In this document: piece by piece, positions 8,562 through 21,164 of the stretch
How the letters are laid out: every line of letters begins with the position of its first letter
Position numbering within the stretch: the stretch's first letter is position 1
Assembly: GCF_004337445.1 (NCBI RefSeq)
Contig: NZ_SJZB01000013.1
Span: 1-64,000 of the forward strand
Direction: 5' to 3'
Origin: Parasulfuritortus cantonensis
GTDB taxonomy: Bacteria; Pseudomonadota; Gammaproteobacteria; Burkholderiales; Thiobacillaceae
DNA: 64,000 nt
The notes under the pieces: generated by a model
Database searches by the model: none
Seen by the model: only the letters and a program-made list of their open reading frames with translations
Told to the model about the DNA's origin: nothing
Translations under genes and position numbers: made by a program

Positions 8562-9053
8562 ATGCAAATTGGCAAGGACACCGTCGTCTCCATCTCCTAC
8601 CGTCTCACCACCGGTCAGGGCGACCTGCTGGAGGAGGCTTCCAGCGACCATCCGGCCGCCTATCTGCACGGTGGCTACGACGGCATCTTCCCCAAGGTCG
8701 AGGCGGCCCTGGAAGGCAAGGAAGCCGGCGCCGAGGCGGAGGTCATGCTGGAGCCCGAGGATGCCTTCGGCGACTATGACGCCGAGCTGGTGCGCATGGA
8801 GGACGTCAACCTGTTCCCGGCCGAGGTCGCGGTCGGCATGCAGTTCGAGGGCGTCAGCGAGGATGGCCAGCACCGCATGCTCTACACGGTTACCGACATC
8901 GCCGACGGCAAGGTCGTGGTGGACGGCAACCATCCGCTCGCCGGCCAGTCCCTGCGTGTCCAGTGCCGCGTCGTCGACGTGCGCGCCGCCCTGCCGGAAG
9001 AGATCGAGCACGGCCACGTGCACGGTCCCGAAGGCCACCATCACCACCACTGA
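8562..9053 (+). CDS. slyD: FKBP-type peptidyl-prolyl isomerase, SlyD-like
   Basis: The 163-residue protein has an FKBP domain with an insert-in-flap (IF) chaperone domain in the usual SlyD order: [46 protein letters not shown], then [12 protein letters not shown]. It ends in a His-rich tail ([14 protein letters not shown]) that in SlyD binds nickel and zinc and helps hydrogenase maturation. It acts in the cytoplasm as a folding helper and metal store. It follows bcp without a gap and precedes accA by 53 bases. Confidence 0.93.
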   Translation: MQIGKDTVVSISYRLTTGQGDLLEEASSDHPAAYLHGGYDGIFPKVEAALEGKEAGAEAEVMLEPEDAFGDYDAELVRMEDVNLFPAEVAVGMQFEGVSEDGQHRMLYTVTDIADGKVVVDGNHPLAGQSLRVQCRVVDVRAALPEEIEHGHVHGPEGHHHHH

Positions 9054-9106
9054 GGGGGCCGGCGCGGTACAATGCGCGCCCCCGACATCGATACCCGTTC
9101 CGGCAC

Positions 9107-10102
9107 ATGAAAGTCACGTTCCTGGATTTTGAACAGCCGATCGCCGAGCTGGAAGCCAAGATAGAAACCCTCCTGGAAGGGACCGAGAAGGAAGCCGGTT
9201 CCGACGAGCAGGAGGAGAAACGGGTCGACCTGGCGCCGGAGATCCAACGCCTGCGCAAGAAGAGCGTCACCCTGACCAAGGACATCTACGCCAAGCTGAA
9301 CGCCTGGCAGATTTCCCAGGTGGCCCGGCATCCGCAACGGCCCTACACCCTGGACTACATCAAGGGCCTGTTCACCGATTTCGAGGAGCTGCACGGCGAC
9401 CGTGCGTTCTCGGACGACGCCGCCATCGTCGGCGGCCTGGCCCGCTTCCAGGGCGAGCCGGTGGTGGTGATCGGCCACCAGAAGGGACGCGACACCAAGG
9501 AGCGCCAGTACCGCAACTTCGGCATGCCGCGCCCGGAAGGCTACCGCAAGGCCCTGCGCCTGATGCGCCTGGCCGAGAAGTTCCAACTGCCGGTGATGAC
9601 CTTCATCGACACCCCGGGCGCCTATCCCGGCATCGACGCCGAAGAGCGCGGGCAGTCCGAGGCCATCGCCCGCAACCTGTACGTCATGGCCGAGCTGAAG
9701 ACGCCCATCATCTGCACGATCATCGGCGAGGGCGGTTCCGGCGGTGCCCTGGCGATCGGTGTCGGCGACGTGGTGCAGATGCTGCAATACTCCACCTATT
9801 CGGTGATCTCGCCGGAAGGTTGCGCCTCCATCCTGTGGAAGAGCGCCGACAAGGCGCCGCTGGCGGCCGAGAGCCTGGGCATCACGGCGCCGCGCCTGAA
9901 GACCCTGGGCCTGATCGACAAGGTCGTCCATGAGCCGGTCGGCGGTGCCCAGCGCGACCCCGACGCCATGATGGAAAACCTGCGCGACGCCCTGGTCGAT
10001 GCCCTCATGGAGGTGCGCGAGCAGCCCATGGACGTCCTCCTCAACACCCGCTATGCCCGCCTCATGGGCTATGGCAAGTTCAAAGAGACGCGCGCCCGCT
10101 GA
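9107..10102 (+). CDS. accA: Acetyl-CoA carboxylase carboxyltransferase subunit alpha
   Basis: The 331-residue subunit forms, with AccD, the carboxyltransferase that moves CO2 from biotin to acetyl-CoA, the first step of fatty acid synthesis. The start at 9107 ([19 protein letters not shown]) matches the normal N-terminus, a coiled region before the crotonase-like fold. Clear family blocks are [62 protein letters not shown] and [13 protein letters not shown]. Length and motifs are normal. It lies between slyD and tilS, an accA-tilS order found in many betaproteobacteria. Confidence 0.97.
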   Translation: MKVTFLDFEQPIAELEAKIETLLEGTEKEAGSDEQEEKRVDLAPEIQRLRKKSVTLTKDIYAKLNAWQISQVARHPQRPYTLDYIKGLFTDFEELHGDRAFSDDAAIVGGLARFQGEPVVVIGHQKGRDTKERQYRNFGMPRPEGYRKALRLMRLAEKFQLPVMTFIDTPGAYPGIDAEERGQSEAIARNLYVMAELKTPIICTIIGEGGSGGALAIGVGDVVQMLQYSTYSVISPEGCASILWKSADKAPLAAESLGITAPRLKTLGLIDKVVHEPVGGAQRDPDAMMENLRDALVDALMEVREQPMDVLLNTRYARLMGYGKFKETRAR

Positions 10103-10158
10103 AGCCGCCGCGGCCGGCCGGCCCGGCCGTCCGGGCGCCCGGACGGGCTACGGTTGCA

Positions 10159-11475
10159 ATGGCCGTTGACCTGGCCGCGCATGTCCGCGATTTCCTGAGC
10201 CCCCGCCTGCCGCCCGCCGCCCGCCTGTGCGTGGGTTATTCCGGCGGCCTCGATTCCTCCGTCCTCCTGCACATCCTGGCCGATTTGCGCGGCCAGCTGG
10301 GCTACGCGCTCGCCGCCGTGCACGTGCACCACGGCCTGGCGGCCGAGGCCGATGCCTGGGCGGCGCACTGTGCCGCCCAGTGCGACCGCCTCGGGGTGCC
10401 GCTCAGCGTGCGTCGGGTCGCCGTCGGCCGGCACGGACACGGCCTCGAGGCGGCGGCGCGCGCGGCCCGCTACCAGGCCTACCGCGACCAGGCGGCCGAC
10501 TTCATCGTCCTCGCCCACCACCGCGACGACCAGGCCGAGACGCTGTTGTTCCGGCTCCTGCGCGGTGCCGGCGTGCACGGTCTGGCGGCCATGGCGGCGG
10601 AACGTGCCGATCCGGCCGGGCGTCTGCTCAGGCCGCTCCTGGCGATTCCCCGCGCCGACCTGGCGGCCTACGCACGCGAGCACGGCGTCGCCCACGTCGA
10701 CGACGCCAGCAACGGCGACCTCGCGCTCACCCGCAACTGGCTGCGCCACACCGTGCTGCCGGAGCTGGAATCGCGTTTTCCGGCCAGCCGCGTGGTACTC
10801 GCGCGCACCGCCGAACAACTGGCCGAGAGTGCCGGCCTGCTCGACGATCTGGCGGCCGCCGACCTGGCCCGCTGCGGCGACACTGACGGTCTGCGCCTGG
10901 CCGCCCTGGCCACCCTGGCGCCGGCCCGGGCGCGCAACCTGCTGCGCTATTGGCTGCACCGGCAGGCGGGTGTCCTGCCCGGGCGCGCCTGGCTGGCCGA
11001 GGCCATGGCGCAACTGCTCGACGCCGGCACGGACCGGCAGCCCGAACTGGCGCTCGGCGAGTGGCGCCTGCGCCGCCGCCACGGCCTCGCGGTGCTGGTG
11101 GCGCCGGGCCCGGAAACGGCGCCGGAACGCTTCTGGCAAGGCGAGCCGGAACTGGACCTGGGCGGCCGCGGCCGCCTGCGTTTCGAGCCGGCGCTCGGCG
11201 ACGGGCTGGCGGCCGGCTGCCTGGCCGGGCAGGCGGTACGCGTCGGCTGGCGGGCCGGCGGCGAGCGCCTGCGTCCGGATTGCCGGCGCCCGGGCCGGAC
11301 CCTGAAGAATCTCCTGCGCGAGGCCGGCATTCCGGCCGACCAGCGCGGCCAGCTGCCGTTGCTGTTCGTCGGCGACCGGCTCGCCTGGGCGGCCGGCCTG
11401 GGCGTCGATTGCGCCTGTCAGGCCGGCCCGGGGGCGCCCGGCTGGCTCATTTCGTGGTGCCCACCAGGCCGCTGA
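10159..11475 (+). CDS. tilS: tRNA(Ile)-lysidine synthetase
   Basis: The 438-residue enzyme attaches lysine to C34 of the CAU-anticodon tRNA-Ile, changing its reading from AUG to AUA. The ATP-binding PP-loop SGGLDS is at residues 28-33, followed by AAVHVHHGL and VLAHHRDDQAETLLFRLLRG. The C-terminal tRNA-recognition domain contains RPGRTLKNLLREAGIP. The 3' end overlaps the convergent SPOR-protein gene by 29 bases. Very high GC and arginine-rich alternative frames in this stretch are shadows. Confidence 0.95.
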   Translation: MAVDLAAHVRDFLSPRLPPAARLCVGYSGGLDSSVLLHILADLRGQLGYALAAVHVHHGLAAEADAWAAHCAAQCDRLGVPLSVRRVAVGRHGHGLEAAARAARYQAYRDQAADFIVLAHHRDDQAETLLFRLLRGAGVHGLAAMAAERADPAGRLLRPLLAIPRADLAAYAREHGVAHVDDASNGDLALTRNWLRHTVLPELESRFPASRVVLARTAEQLAESAGLLDDLAAADLARCGDTDGLRLAALATLAPARARNLLRYWLHRQAGVLPGRAWLAEAMAQLLDAGTDRQPELALGEWRLRRRHGLAVLVAPGPETAPERFWQGEPELDLGGRGRLRFEPALGDGLAAGCLAGQAVRVGWRAGGERLRPDCRRPGRTLKNLLREAGIPADQRGQLPLLFVGDRLAWAAGLGVDCACQAGPGAPGWLISWCPPGR

Positions 11476-12058
11476 CACCGAGGCGCTTGAGTTCGGCCTG
11501 GGCCTTCTCGGCCTCGGCGCGGTCGCGGAACGGCCCCACCTGGACGCGCGTCTCCGTGTAGGCGCGGATGCCCTGGCGATTCAGGCGGGCGACCAACTCC
11601 TGGGCGTTGCGCGGGTTGCTGAACACGCCGAGTTGGACCACGTAGTCGCCACTGGCGGCGGCGGGTTGCGGCGCGGCCGGCCGGGGCGCGGGGGTTGCGC
11701 TGGCGGCCGGGGCGGGCGGGTGGTTGGCGCGTGCCGGCGGCGTGACGGGTACGGCCATCTGCGGGGCCGGCGGGGGCGGCGGTGCGACCGGGGCGTCGGC
11801 GGCCGGGGGGCTGGCCGCGTCGCCCGGTTCGGTGCCAGGCGCGTCGCTCGCCTGCGGTGCCGCCGGCGGCGGCGCGACCGGGGCGGACACGATGGGCGAC
11901 GGGGGCGTCGGCTTCGCCGCCGGCGCTGCCTTGCCGGAGCGGTCCAGCCACCACAGGGCGGCCAAGGCAAGGGCGGTCACCAGCCCGGCGACGGCCAGGC
12001 GCGCGGTTGCCTTGCGACGGATGTCGGAGCCTTCTTCCCGGACGCTTTCCTCGGCCAC
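11447..12058 (-). CDS. SPOR-domain membrane protein
   Basis: The 203-residue protein has a cytoplasmic N-terminus (about 22 residues), one transmembrane helix (about residues 23-40, AGLVTALALAALWWL), a long Pro/Ala linker (about residues 45-135) and a C-terminal SPOR domain (YVVQLGVFSNPRNAQELVARL to AELKRLGVSGLVG). SPOR domains bind denuded septal peptidoglycan, so the protein probably works at the division site, like FtsN or DedD. The gene is convergent with tilS and overlaps its end. The order resembles DedD-like proteins more than FtsN, but no precise ortholog can be named. Confidence 0.88.
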   Translation of the reverse strand: MAEESVREEGSDIRRKATARLAVAGLVTALALAALWWLDRSGKAAPAAKPTPPSPIVSAPVAPPPAAPQASDAPGTEPGDAASPPAADAPVAPPPPPAPQMAVPVTPPARANHPPAPAASATPAPRPAAPQPAAASGDYVVQLGVFSNPRNAQELVARLNRQGIRAYTETRVQVGPFRDRAEAEKAQAELKRLGVSGLVGTTK

Positions 12059-12159
12059 GGCGATCTCCTGTTGTCATTGAATCGCCTTCATTTTAAGGGG
12101 GTTTCGTGCTATTTTTGCCGGCCTTTTACAGTCCTTTTTTCCATCCGGAGATTTACCAA

Positions 12160-12585
12160 GTGGCTATCCAACGCACCCTGTCCATCATCAAGCCCGATGC
12201 CGTCGGCAAGAACGTGATCGGCAAGATCTACAGCCGGTTCGAATCCAACGGCCTGAAGATCATCGCCGCCAAGATGTTCCACCTGTCGCGCGCCGAGGCC
12301 GAAGGCTTCTACGCCGTGCACAAGGGCCGCCCGTTCTTCAACGACCTGGTCGAGTTCATGATCTCCGGCCCGGTCATGGTCCAGGTCCTGGAAGGCGAGG
12401 AAGCCATTGCCAAGAACCGCGAACTGATGGGCGCCACCGACCCGAAGAAGGCCGACCCGGGCACCATCCGCGCCGATTTCGCCCAGTCCATCGACGCCAA
12501 CGCCGTGCACGGCTCCGACGCCCCGGAGACCGCCGCGGTCGAGATCGCCTATTTCTTCCCCAGCCACGAGATCTATTCTCGTTGA
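12160..12585 (+). CDS. ndk: Nucleoside-diphosphate kinase
   Basis: The 141-residue cytoplasmic enzyme equalises nucleoside triphosphate pools by phosphate transfer through an active-site histidine ([10 protein letters not shown]). The start is GTG at 12160 ([18 protein letters not shown]), which matches the conserved N-terminus and has a GGAG site nine bases upstream; the longer frame from 12106 has no homologous sequence. The TGA overlaps the rlmN ATG. It opens the long gene cluster that runs to purA. The AT-rich stretch at about 12070-12150 upstream probably holds its promoter. Confidence 0.97.
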   Translation: MAIQRTLSIIKPDAVGKNVIGKIYSRFESNGLKIIAAKMFHLSRAEAEGFYAVHKGRPFFNDLVEFMISGPVMVQVLEGEEAIAKNRELMGATDPKKADPGTIRADFAQSIDANAVHGSDAPETAAVEIAYFFPSHEIYSR

Positions 12586-13667
12586 TGGCCGTCAATCTGC
12601 TCGACTTCGACCTCAAGGGCCTCACCGACTGGTTCCAGGAAATCGGTGAGAAGCCCTTCCGCGCCAAGCAGGTGCTGCGTTGGCTGCACCAGTACGGCGC
12701 GGACGATTTCGAGCAGATGACCGATCTGGCCAAGAGCCTGCGCGCCAAGCTGCAGGAGATGGCCGAGATCCGCCCCCCGGTGCTGCTCAAGGAGCAGTCC
12801 TCCGACGACGGCACCCGCAAATTCCTGCTCGAAGTCGGCCCCGGCAACCATGTCGAGACCGTCTTCATCCCCGACGGCGAGCGCGGCACCCTGTGCGTGT
12901 CCACCCAGGTGGGCTGCGCCCTGGAATGCCGGTTCTGCTCGACCGGCCGGCAGGGCTTCAACCGCAACCTGACGGTGGCCGAGATCATCGGCCAGCTCTG
13001 GTGGGCCAACAAGGCCCTCGGGCGTGACCCGAAAGGGGAACGGATCATCTCGAACGTGGTCCTGATGGGCATGGGCGAGCCCCTGCTCAACTACGACAAC
13101 ACGGTCAAGGCCGTTTCCCTGATGCTGGACGACCACGCCTACGGGCTGTCGCGCCGGCGCGTCACCGTGTCCACCTCCGGCATCGTGCCGGCCATGGACC
13201 GCCTGCGCGAGGACATGCCGGTGGCCCTGGCGGTGTCGCTGCATGCGCCCAACGACACGCTGCGCGACGAACTGGTGCCGGTCAACCGCAAGTACCCGCT
13301 GGCCGAACTGATGGCCGCCTGCCGGCGTTACCTGGACAACGCGCCGCGCGACTTCATCACCTTCGAATACGTCATGCTGGACGGCGTCAACGACCGGCCC
13401 GAGCATGTCGAGCAACTGGTCGAACTGGTGCGCGACGTGCCGTGCAAGTTCAACCTGATCCCGTTCAATCCCTTCCCCAACTCGGGTTATCGCCGTTCCC
13501 CCGGCGAGCGGGTGCGCGCCTTCGCCGCCCGCCTGATGGCCGAGGGCATCGTCACGACGACGCGCAAGACGCGCGGCGACGACATCGACGCTGCCTGCGG
13601 CCAACTGGCCGGACAGGTGGTCGACAAGACCCGACGCACCCTCAAACGCATGGAGACCGCAGCATGA
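12585..13667 (+). CDS. rlmN: Dual-specificity 23S rRNA/tRNA adenine-C2 methyltransferase RlmN
   Basis: This 360-residue radical SAM enzyme methylates A2503 of 23S rRNA and A37 of some tRNAs. The iron-sulfur motif [11 protein letters not shown] (CxxxCxxC) is near residue 107, and the glycine block [11 protein letters not shown] follows. The C-terminal block ([42 protein letters not shown]) includes the catalytic second cysteine, in DAACGQL. The ATG overlaps the ndk stop as TGATG and the stop overlaps the next gene as ATGA, so translation is probably coupled throughout. Confidence 0.97.
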   Translation: MAVNLLDFDLKGLTDWFQEIGEKPFRAKQVLRWLHQYGADDFEQMTDLAKSLRAKLQEMAEIRPPVLLKEQSSDDGTRKFLLEVGPGNHVETVFIPDGERGTLCVSTQVGCALECRFCSTGRQGFNRNLTVAEIIGQLWWANKALGRDPKGERIISNVVLMGMGEPLLNYDNTVKAVSLMLDDHAYGLSRRRVTVSTSGIVPAMDRLREDMPVALAVSLHAPNDTLRDELVPVNRKYPLAELMAACRRYLDNAPRDFITFEYVMLDGVNDRPEHVEQLVELVRDVPCKFNLIPFNPFPNSGYRRSPGERVRAFAARLMAEGIVTTTRKTRGDDIDAACGQLAGQVVDKTRRTLKRMETAA

Positions 13668-14455
13668 AGACTGGCTGGTTTTCCCTATTCGTCGCCATCG
13701 TCCTGGGCGGCTGTGCCGCCCAGCCCGGCACCCAGCCGGCCGGGCAGGACAGCGCGGCCATGGAGTCGGCAAGTCCGCGTGCCCGCGTGCATACCGAACT
13801 GGCGGCGCTCTACTACACCCGGCGCCAGTTCGCCATCTCCCTGCAGGAACTGCAGGAGGCCTTGCAGGCCGACGGCGCCTACGCCCCGGCCTACAACATG
13901 AGCGGCCTGGTGCACGCCGAACTCCTCGAGGACAAGCAGGCCGAGGCCGACTTCCTCCGCTCCCTCGAGCTGGCGCCGCAGTATGCCGAGGCGCACAACA
14001 ACTACGGTTATTTCCTGTGCACGCGCAAGCGCCGCGACGAGGCCATGGCCCAGTATGAGCTGGCCTGGAAGAATCCCCTCTACCCGACCCCGGAACGCGC
14101 CCTGGCCAACGCCGGACTGTGCGCCCTGCGCGCCGGCAACCTGGACGAGGCGGAGAACTACGCCAAGCGCGCCCTGGTCCGGGCCGAATACCAGCCCCAG
14201 GCCACCCTGGTGATGGCCGAGATTCACCTCCGCCGCGGCAATGCCCCGATGGCCCGGTCGCTGCTGCGCCAGGTCGAGGCGCACGGCGGCCTCGATGCCG
14301 GCGCGCTCTGGCTCGCCGTCAAGGTGGAACGCGCCTCCGGCAACCGCGAGGCGGAGGCCAGCTACGGCCTGCAACTGCGGCGCAGCTATCCGGAGGCGCC
14401 GGAGACCGCCTGGCTGCTGAACAGCCAGTACGACATGCCGGGGGACCGGCCATGA
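13664..14455 (+). CDS. pilW: Type IV pilus biogenesis/stability lipoprotein PilW (PilF), TPR
   Basis: The 263-residue lipoprotein has the lipobox LGGC near residue 17 and several tetratricopeptide repeats ([55 protein letters not shown]). In Pseudomonas and Neisseria the homologue (PilF/PilW) helps assemble the outer-membrane secretin PilQ. The start at 13664 overlaps the rlmN stop as ATGA. The rlmN-pilW-rodZ-ispG order is conserved in beta- and gammaproteobacteria and supports the call, although no other pilus gene is in the window. Confidence 0.9.
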   Translation: MKTGWFSLFVAIVLGGCAAQPGTQPAGQDSAAMESASPRARVHTELAALYYTRRQFAISLQELQEALQADGAYAPAYNMSGLVHAELLEDKQAEADFLRSLELAPQYAEAHNNYGYFLCTRKRRDEAMAQYELAWKNPLYPTPERALANAGLCALRAGNLDEAENYAKRALVRAEYQPQATLVMAEIHLRRGNAPMARSLLRQVEAHGGLDAGALWLAVKVERASGNREAEASYGLQLRRSYPEAPETAWLLNSQYDMPGDRP

Positions 14456-15420
14456 GCGAGGTGTTGAGCGAAGGCTACGGCCGCATCCTCGCCGAGGCAC
14501 GCGAGGCCAAGGGCCTGACGGTCGCCCAGGTCGCCGACAAGCTGAAGCTGACCGGCCGGCAGATCGAGGCGATCGAGGCCGAGGACGCCAGCCGCCTGCC
14601 GGCACCGGTGTTCGTGCGCGGCTTCGTGCGCAACTACGCCCGCCTGGTCGGGGTTTCCGTCGATGCCCTGCCGGTGGCCGAACAGGCCCCGGTGGCGAGC
14701 ACGCAGGCGATCACCGCACATTCCGAGGAGGTCCATTTCCGGACCTCGCCGGTGCGCCGCTGGCTGCTCCTGCCGATGGTCGTCTTCCTGCTCTTCCTGC
14801 TGGTGGTGGCGGCCCTGTACGCCTGGCTGAGCCAGGGCGAGGAGGCCTATCTGCCGACGCCGCCGGCGCCGACCAGCCAGCCGGTGCCGTTGCCCGCCAT
14901 GCCGGACGCCACCCTGCCGGCGCCGATGGCACCGGTGCCGCCGGCGGAGGGCGGCGTGCCCGGCCAGCCGGGCGCCGAGGCCGCCCCGGCGACCGCGGTG
15001 GCGCCGTCGGCGGCCGTGCCCGCGGTGTTGCCGCCGGCCGCCCAGCCGGTCCCGGTCCCGCCGGCTCCGGCCAAGCCCGTCCCCGTCCAGGCGCCGGTGG
15101 CGCAGGCCGCCCCGGCCGCGGCGCGGGCGCCCGTGCCGCCGGTGCCCGAGTTGCCGGTCTTCCCGCCGGCCCCGGCCGGGCCGGCGCACGTCGTCCAACT
15201 GGTCGCCGAGCAGAACGATTCCTGGATCCAGGTTATGTCGGGCGACGAGAAGCGCTACAGCCGGCTGCTGCGGATCGGTGAGCAGCTCACCCTGCGCGGC
15301 ACGCCGCCGTTCCGCCTGGTGGTCGGCAACGCCGCCGGCGTGCGTCTGCAATACGACGGCCGCGGCATCGACCTGAAGCCGTATACCGGCGACAAGGTAG
15401 CGAGGTTGACCCTGGAATGA
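14452..15420 (+). CDS. rodZ: Cell-shape protein RodZ (HTH and DUF4115)
   Basis: The 322-residue protein has a cytoplasmic HTH domain (about residues 8-72, [21 protein letters not shown]), a transmembrane helix (about 104-125), a long Pro/Ala periplasmic linker and a C-terminal DUF4115 beta domain (about 245-322, [22 protein letters not shown]). RodZ links MreB filaments to the elongation machinery. The proline-rich linker is unusually long and of low complexity. ATGA overlaps join it to pilW before and ispG after. Confidence 0.92.
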   Translation: MSEVLSEGYGRILAEAREAKGLTVAQVADKLKLTGRQIEAIEAEDASRLPAPVFVRGFVRNYARLVGVSVDALPVAEQAPVASTQAITAHSEEVHFRTSPVRRWLLLPMVVFLLFLLVVAALYAWLSQGEEAYLPTPPAPTSQPVPLPAMPDATLPAPMAPVPPAEGGVPGQPGAEAAPATAVAPSAAVPAVLPPAAQPVPVPPAPAKPVPVQAPVAQAAPAAARAPVPPVPELPVFPPAPAGPAHVVQLVAEQNDSWIQVMSGDEKRYSRLLRIGEQLTLRGTPPFRLVVGNAAGVRLQYDGRGIDLKPYTGDKVARLTLE

Positions 15421-16643
15421 GCCATCCCGTGGTGCGGCGCCCGGCGCGGCGCGTTCTGGTCGGCGGTGTCCCGGTGGGCGGCGGCGCGCCGGTCGTGGTG
15501 CAGTCGATGACCAACACCGACACGGCCGACGTCGCCGCCAGCGTGGCGCAGACCTATGACCTCTGGCGCGCCGGCTCGGAACTGGTCCGGCTCACGGTCA
15601 ACACCCTGGAGGCCGCCGCGGCGGTGCCGCTCATCCGCGCCAAGCTCGACGCCATGGGCTGCCAGGTGCCGCTGATCGGCGATTTCCACTTCAACGGCCA
15701 CAAGCTGCTCACCCAGGTGCCCGAGTGCGCGCAGGCCCTGGCCAAGCTGCGCATCAATCCCGGCAACGTCGGCCGCGGCGCCAAGCGCGACGACCAGTTC
15801 GCCACCCTGATCGAGATCGCCTGCCGGTACGACAAGCCGGTGCGCATCGGTGTCAACTGGGGCAGCCTGGACCAGGAACTGCTGGCCCGCATGATGGACG
15901 ACAACAGCCGGCGTGCCGAGCCGCACGCCGCCGAGGACGTCATGCGCCACGCGCTCATCGCCTCGGCCCTGGAGTCGGCCGCGCGCGCCGAGGAACTGGG
16001 CCTGGGCGCCGACAAGATCATCCTGTCCTGCAAGCTGTCCGGCGTGCAGGACCTGGTGCGCGTCTACCGCGACCTGGCGGCGCGTTGCGACTACGCCCTG
16101 CACCTGGGCCTGACCGAGGCCGGCATGGGCTCCAAGGGCATCGTCGCGTCGACGGCCGCGCTGGCCATCCTGCTCCAGGAAGGCATCGGCGACACCATCC
16201 GGGTATCGCTCACGCCGGAGCCGGGCGAATCGCGCACCAAGGAGGTCCAGGTCGGCCAGGAGATCCTGCAGACCATGGGCCTGCGCTCGTTTACCCCGCT
16301 GGTGACCGCCTGTCCCGGCTGCGGCCGGACCACCTCGACCTTCTTCCAGGAGCTGGCGCAGCGCATCCAGAACTGGCTGCGCAACCAGATGCCGGTCTGG
16401 CGCGGCCTCTATCCGGGCGTCGAGGACATGAGCGTGGCGGTGATGGGCTGCGTGGTCAACGGCCCCGGCGAGTCCAAGCACGCCAACGTCGGCATCTCGC
16501 TGCCGGGCAGCAACGAGACCCCGGTGGCGCCGGTCTACGAGGACGGCGTCAAGACCGTCACCCTCAAGGGCGAGCACATCGCCGAGGAATTCCAGGCCAT
16601 CGTCGAGGCCTACGTGCAACGAACCTACGGGGGCGGGGCGTGA
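15417..16643 (+). CDS. ispG: 4-hydroxy-3-methylbut-2-enyl-diphosphate synthase (IspG/GcpE)
   Basis: The 408-residue [4Fe-4S] enzyme catalyses the sixth step of the MEP isoprenoid pathway, making HMBPP from MEcPP. The N-terminal TIM-barrel part is seen in [14 protein letters not shown] and [15 protein letters not shown]. The C-terminal cluster-binding part carries the cysteines of TACPGCGRT and [11 protein letters not shown]. Its roughly 400-residue length is the usual proteobacterial form, without the plant-type insert. The start overlaps the rodZ stop (ATGA). The 55 bases between its end and hisS hold nothing recognisable. Confidence 0.96.
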   Translation: MSHPVVRRPARRVLVGGVPVGGGAPVVVQSMTNTDTADVAASVAQTYDLWRAGSELVRLTVNTLEAAAAVPLIRAKLDAMGCQVPLIGDFHFNGHKLLTQVPECAQALAKLRINPGNVGRGAKRDDQFATLIEIACRYDKPVRIGVNWGSLDQELLARMMDDNSRRAEPHAAEDVMRHALIASALESAARAEELGLGADKIILSCKLSGVQDLVRVYRDLAARCDYALHLGLTEAGMGSKGIVASTAALAILLQEGIGDTIRVSLTPEPGESRTKEVQVGQEILQTMGLRSFTPLVTACPGCGRTTSTFFQELAQRIQNWLRNQMPVWRGLYPGVEDMSVAVMGCVVNGPGESKHANVGISLPGSNETPVAPVYEDGVKTVTLKGEHIAEEFQAIVEAYVQRTYGGGA

Positions 16644-16698
16644 CCGGCGCCGGGTCGGCGCGCCGCGACTCCGAACTTCCATCCTTGACGGCTTCACC

Positions 16699-17960
<1,262 letters not shown>

Positions 17961-17964
<4 letters not shown>

Positions 17965-18596
17965 AGATGGCACTCGATCTCGAAGAACAGGAACAGTTGG
18001 ACGAATTCAAGGCTTGGTGGAAGCAGAACGGTACCTACGTGATCGCCGCCGTGGCCGTGTTCGTGATCGGCGTGTCGGGCTGGAAAGGCTGGCAGATCTG
18101 GTCGGCCAAGCAGGCCGGCGAAGCGATGGCCCTCTACGAGCGGGCGGTGCAGGCGGCCATGGCCAACGACCCGAAGACGGTCAAGGAAGTGACCGGGCAG
18201 ATCATGGACGGCTATAGCGGTTCCGGCTACGCGGTTCCGGCCGCCTGGCTGGCGGGCAAGACCAATTTCGTGGCCGGCGACCTGAAGAGCGCCCGGGCCC
18301 AGTACCAGTACGCCCTCGACCATGCCGGCGACAAGGGCCTGCAGCAGCTGGCCCGTCTGCGTCTGGCCTCCGTCCAGTTGGACGAGAAGGATTACGACGG
18401 CGCCCTCAAGACCCTGGCGGTCGAGCCGGACGCCGCCTTCGCGGCCCTGTTCGCGGATCTCAAGGGCGACGTCCTGGTCGAGCAGGGCAAGAAGGACGAG
18501 GCCCGGGCCGCCTACCAGCTGGCCCTGGACAAGATCGACGCCACCAGCCCGATGAAGGCCATGGTGGAAGCCAAACTGGATGGCCTGGGAGGCTGA
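17961..18596 (+). CDS. yfgM: YfgM-like ancillary Sec translocon/TPR membrane protein
   Basis: The 211-residue protein has a short cytoplasmic N-terminus ([17 protein letters not shown]), one transmembrane helix (about residues 26-45) and a periplasmic TPR-like domain, the layout of YfgM (tetratricopeptide_21 family). In E. coli YfgM partners PpiD at the Sec translocon and hands over periplasmic proteins. The hisS-yfgM-bamB-der order is conserved, which supports the call. Its ATG overlaps the hisS stop. A second ATG six bases later could also be used. Confidence 0.9.
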
Positions 18597-18597
18597 C

Positions 18598-19770
18598 ATG
18601 AAGGTATTGCTGGCACTGTTGTTGGCGGCCGCTCTGGCTGGCTGCAGCACCACCAAGAACGTCATCGGGGACGTCGGCGGCTGGTTCGGCCTGTCCGGCG
18701 GTTCGGCCAAGACCAAGCCGGCCGAACTGGCGGAGATCAAGCCGGTCGCCAAGCTCACCCGCCTGTGGGACGTCAACGTCGGCGCGGGCAAGCCGTACGC
18801 CTTCTCGCCGGCCAGCGACGGCCAGGCGGTCTACGCGGCGAGTGCCGACGGCCGCGTCGTCAAGCTCGATCTGGCCACCGGCAAGGAAGTCTGGCGCGCC
18901 GAGGCCAAGCAGAGCCTGTCGGCCGGCGTCGGCGTCGGCTCCGGCGTGGTCCTGGTCGGTACGCCCAAGGGCCAGGTGCTGGCCTTCCGGACCGACAACG
19001 GCCAACTCGACTGGACCGCGACCCTGTCGGGCGAGATCCTCACCGCGCCGGTCGCGGCCGGCGGCCTCGTGGCGGCGCGCGGCAACGATGGCCGCATCTG
19101 GCTGTTCGATGCCGCCGACGGCAAGCAGCGCTGGGTCTACAGCCGGGTCCTGCCCGCCCTCATCTCGCGCCTGCAGGGCGACCTCCTGCTGACCAGCCGG
19201 GCCTTGTTCGCCGGCCACCCGGGCGGCAAGCTGACCGCCCTGTCGCTGGCCAACGGCGCCCCGCTCTGGGAGGCCAACGTGGCCCTGCCCAAGGGCGTGA
19301 CCGAACTCGAACGCATCGCCGACGTCGCCGGCGCGCTGGCGGCGGACGACCACCTGGTCTGTGCCGGCGCCTACCAGGGCCGGCTCGGCTGTTTCGACCA
19401 GACCACCGGCAACCCGGTCTGGATGCGCGACTTCTCGAGTCCGGGCGGTGTCGCCATGGGCCCGCGCTTCCTGTTCGCCGCCGACGAGCATTCCATCATC
19501 CAGGGCTACGACAAGCTGCGTGGCGCCAGCCTGTGGAAGCAGGAGAGCCTGCTCGACCGCGAGGTGCTGACGCCGGTGGTATTCAGCAAGTACGTTGCCG
19601 TCGCCGACTACCAGGGCATCGTGCACCTGCTCAGCCTGGAAGAGGGCGCCCTGGTCGGCCGGGCCGGCACCGACGGCAGCGCGGTGATCGGCCACATGCA
19701 GGCGCTCGGTGACGACGGCCTGCTGGTGCAGACCGTCAACGGCGGCGTGTACGCGTTCAAGATCCAGTGA
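18598..19770 (+). CDS. bamB: Outer-membrane assembly lipoprotein BamB
   Basis: This 390-residue lipoprotein (lipobox LAGC, Cys 16) forms an eight-bladed PQQ-like beta-propeller. Repeats such as [41 protein letters not shown] and [16 protein letters not shown] show the blades. BamB binds BamA in the outer-membrane beta-barrel assembly machine. The ATG at 18598 lies one base after the yfgM stop. Its end overlaps der by four bases (GTGA). Confidence 0.95.
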   Translation: MKVLLALLLAAALAGCSTTKNVIGDVGGWFGLSGGSAKTKPAELAEIKPVAKLTRLWDVNVGAGKPYAFSPASDGQAVYAASADGRVVKLDLATGKEVWRAEAKQSLSAGVGVGSGVVLVGTPKGQVLAFRTDNGQLDWTATLSGEILTAPVAAGGLVAARGNDGRIWLFDAADGKQRWVYSRVLPALISRLQGDLLLTSRALFAGHPGGKLTALSLANGAPLWEANVALPKGVTELERIADVAGALAADDHLVCAGAYQGRLGCFDQTTGNPVWMRDFSSPGGVAMGPRFLFAADEHSIIQGYDKLRGASLWKQESLLDREVLTPVVFSKYVAVADYQGIVHLLSLEEGALVGRAGTDGSAVIGHMQALGDDGLLVQTVNGGVYAFKIQ

Positions 19771-21164
19771 AACCCACCATCGTCCTGGTCGGCCGCCCCA
19801 ACGTCGGCAAGTCGACCCTGTTCAACCGCCTGACCAAGACCCGGGCGGCGCTGGTGCATGACCAGCCCGGCCTGACCCGCGATCGCCACTACGGCCATGG
19901 CCGGGTCGGCGGCAAGCCCTACCTGGTGGTCGACACCGGTGGCTTCGAGCCCGTGGTGGACGGCGGCATCCTGGCCGAGATGGCCCGGCAGACCCTGCAG
20001 GCGGTGGACGAGGGCGACGCCATCGTCTTCCTGGTCGATGGCCGCGCCGGCGCCACGCCCCAGGACAAGATCATCGCCGACCGCCTGCGCCGGACCGGCC
20101 GGCCGGTGTTCGTGGCCGTCAACAAGACCGAAGGCATGCGTTCGGACGTCGCCGTCTCGGAGTTCCACGAACTCGGCCTGGGCGCGCCCTATGCCGTGTC
20201 CGGGGCCCACGGCGAGGGCGTGCGCGAACTCATGGAACTGGTCCTGGAAGCCTTCGAGGCGGCCGAGGACGAGAGTGTCGAGGACCATCCGCGCATCGCC
20301 ATCGTCGGCCGTCCCAACGTCGGCAAGTCCACCCTGGTCAACACCCTGGTGGGCGAGGAGCGCGTGATCGCCTTCGACCAGCCGGGCACGACGCGCGACT
20401 CGATCTACGTCGAATTCGAACGGGCGGGGCGCAAGTACACCCTGATCGACACCGCCGGCGTGCGGCGCAAGGGCAAGGTCACCGAGACGGTGGAGAAGTT
20501 CTCCGTCATCAAGACCCTGCAGGCCATCGAGGACGCCAACGTCGCCGTCCTGGTCCTGGACGCCAAGCAGGATATCGCCGAGCAGGATGCCCACCTGGCC
20601 GGCTTCATCCTCGAGGCCGGCCGCGCCCTTGTGGTGGCGATCAACAAGTGGGACGACACCGACGACTACCGGCGCAACCAGATCAAGCAGGAACTGGCCC
20701 GCAAGCTGGATTTCCTCTCCTTCGCCAAGTTCCACTACATCTCGGCCCTGAAGAATACCGGGGTGCCGAGCCTGTTGAAGTCCATCGACGAGGCCTACCG
20801 GGCGGCCATGATCAAGCTGCCGACGCCGCGCCTTACCGCCGTCCTGCAGGAGGCGGTGGCCCGGCACAACCCGGCCCGCGCCGGCCAGTTCCGGCCGAAG
20901 CCGAAGTACGCCCACCAAGGGGGCATGAACCCGCCCGTCATCGTGGTGCACGGCAACCACATGGAGAGCCTCGAAGGCGGTTACCAGCGCTATCTGGAGA
21001 ACTGCTTCCGCGAGGCCTTCGAGATCCAGGGCACGCCGCTGCGGGTGGAATTCCGGACCGGCCACAATCCGTTCGAGAACCGCAAGCCGAAGGCGCCGCC
21101 ATCCAAGGACGAGGTCCACAAGGCCCTGCGCCTGCGCCGCCAGCGCACCAAGAAATTCGGCTGA
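19767..21164 (+). CDS. der: Ribosome-assembly GTPase Der (EngA)
   Basis: The 465-residue protein has two tandem GTPase domains and a C-terminal KH-like domain. Each G domain shows a GRPNVGKST loop (near residues 9-17 and about 180), [15 protein letters not shown] switch regions and NK(T/W)(E/D) specificity motifs. Der is essential for 50S subunit maturation. The start is GTG overlapping the bamB stop. The lysine/arginine-rich C-terminus ([24 protein letters not shown]) is normal for the family. Confidence 0.97.
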   Translation: MKPTIVLVGRPNVGKSTLFNRLTKTRAALVHDQPGLTRDRHYGHGRVGGKPYLVVDTGGFEPVVDGGILAEMARQTLQAVDEGDAIVFLVDGRAGATPQDKIIADRLRRTGRPVFVAVNKTEGMRSDVAVSEFHELGLGAPYAVSGAHGEGVRELMELVLEAFEAAEDESVEDHPRIAIVGRPNVGKSTLVNTLVGEERVIAFDQPGTTRDSIYVEFERAGRKYTLIDTAGVRRKGKVTETVEKFSVIKTLQAIEDANVAVLVLDAKQDIAEQDAHLAGFILEAGRALVVAINKWDDTDDYRRNQIKQELARKLDFLSFAKFHYISALKNTGVPSLLKSIDEAYRAAMIKLPTPRLTAVLQEAVARHNPARAGQFRPKPKYAHQGGMNPPVIVVHGNHMESLEGGYQRYLENCFREAFEIQGTPLRVEFRTGHNPFENRKPKAPPSKDEVHKALRLRRQRTKKFG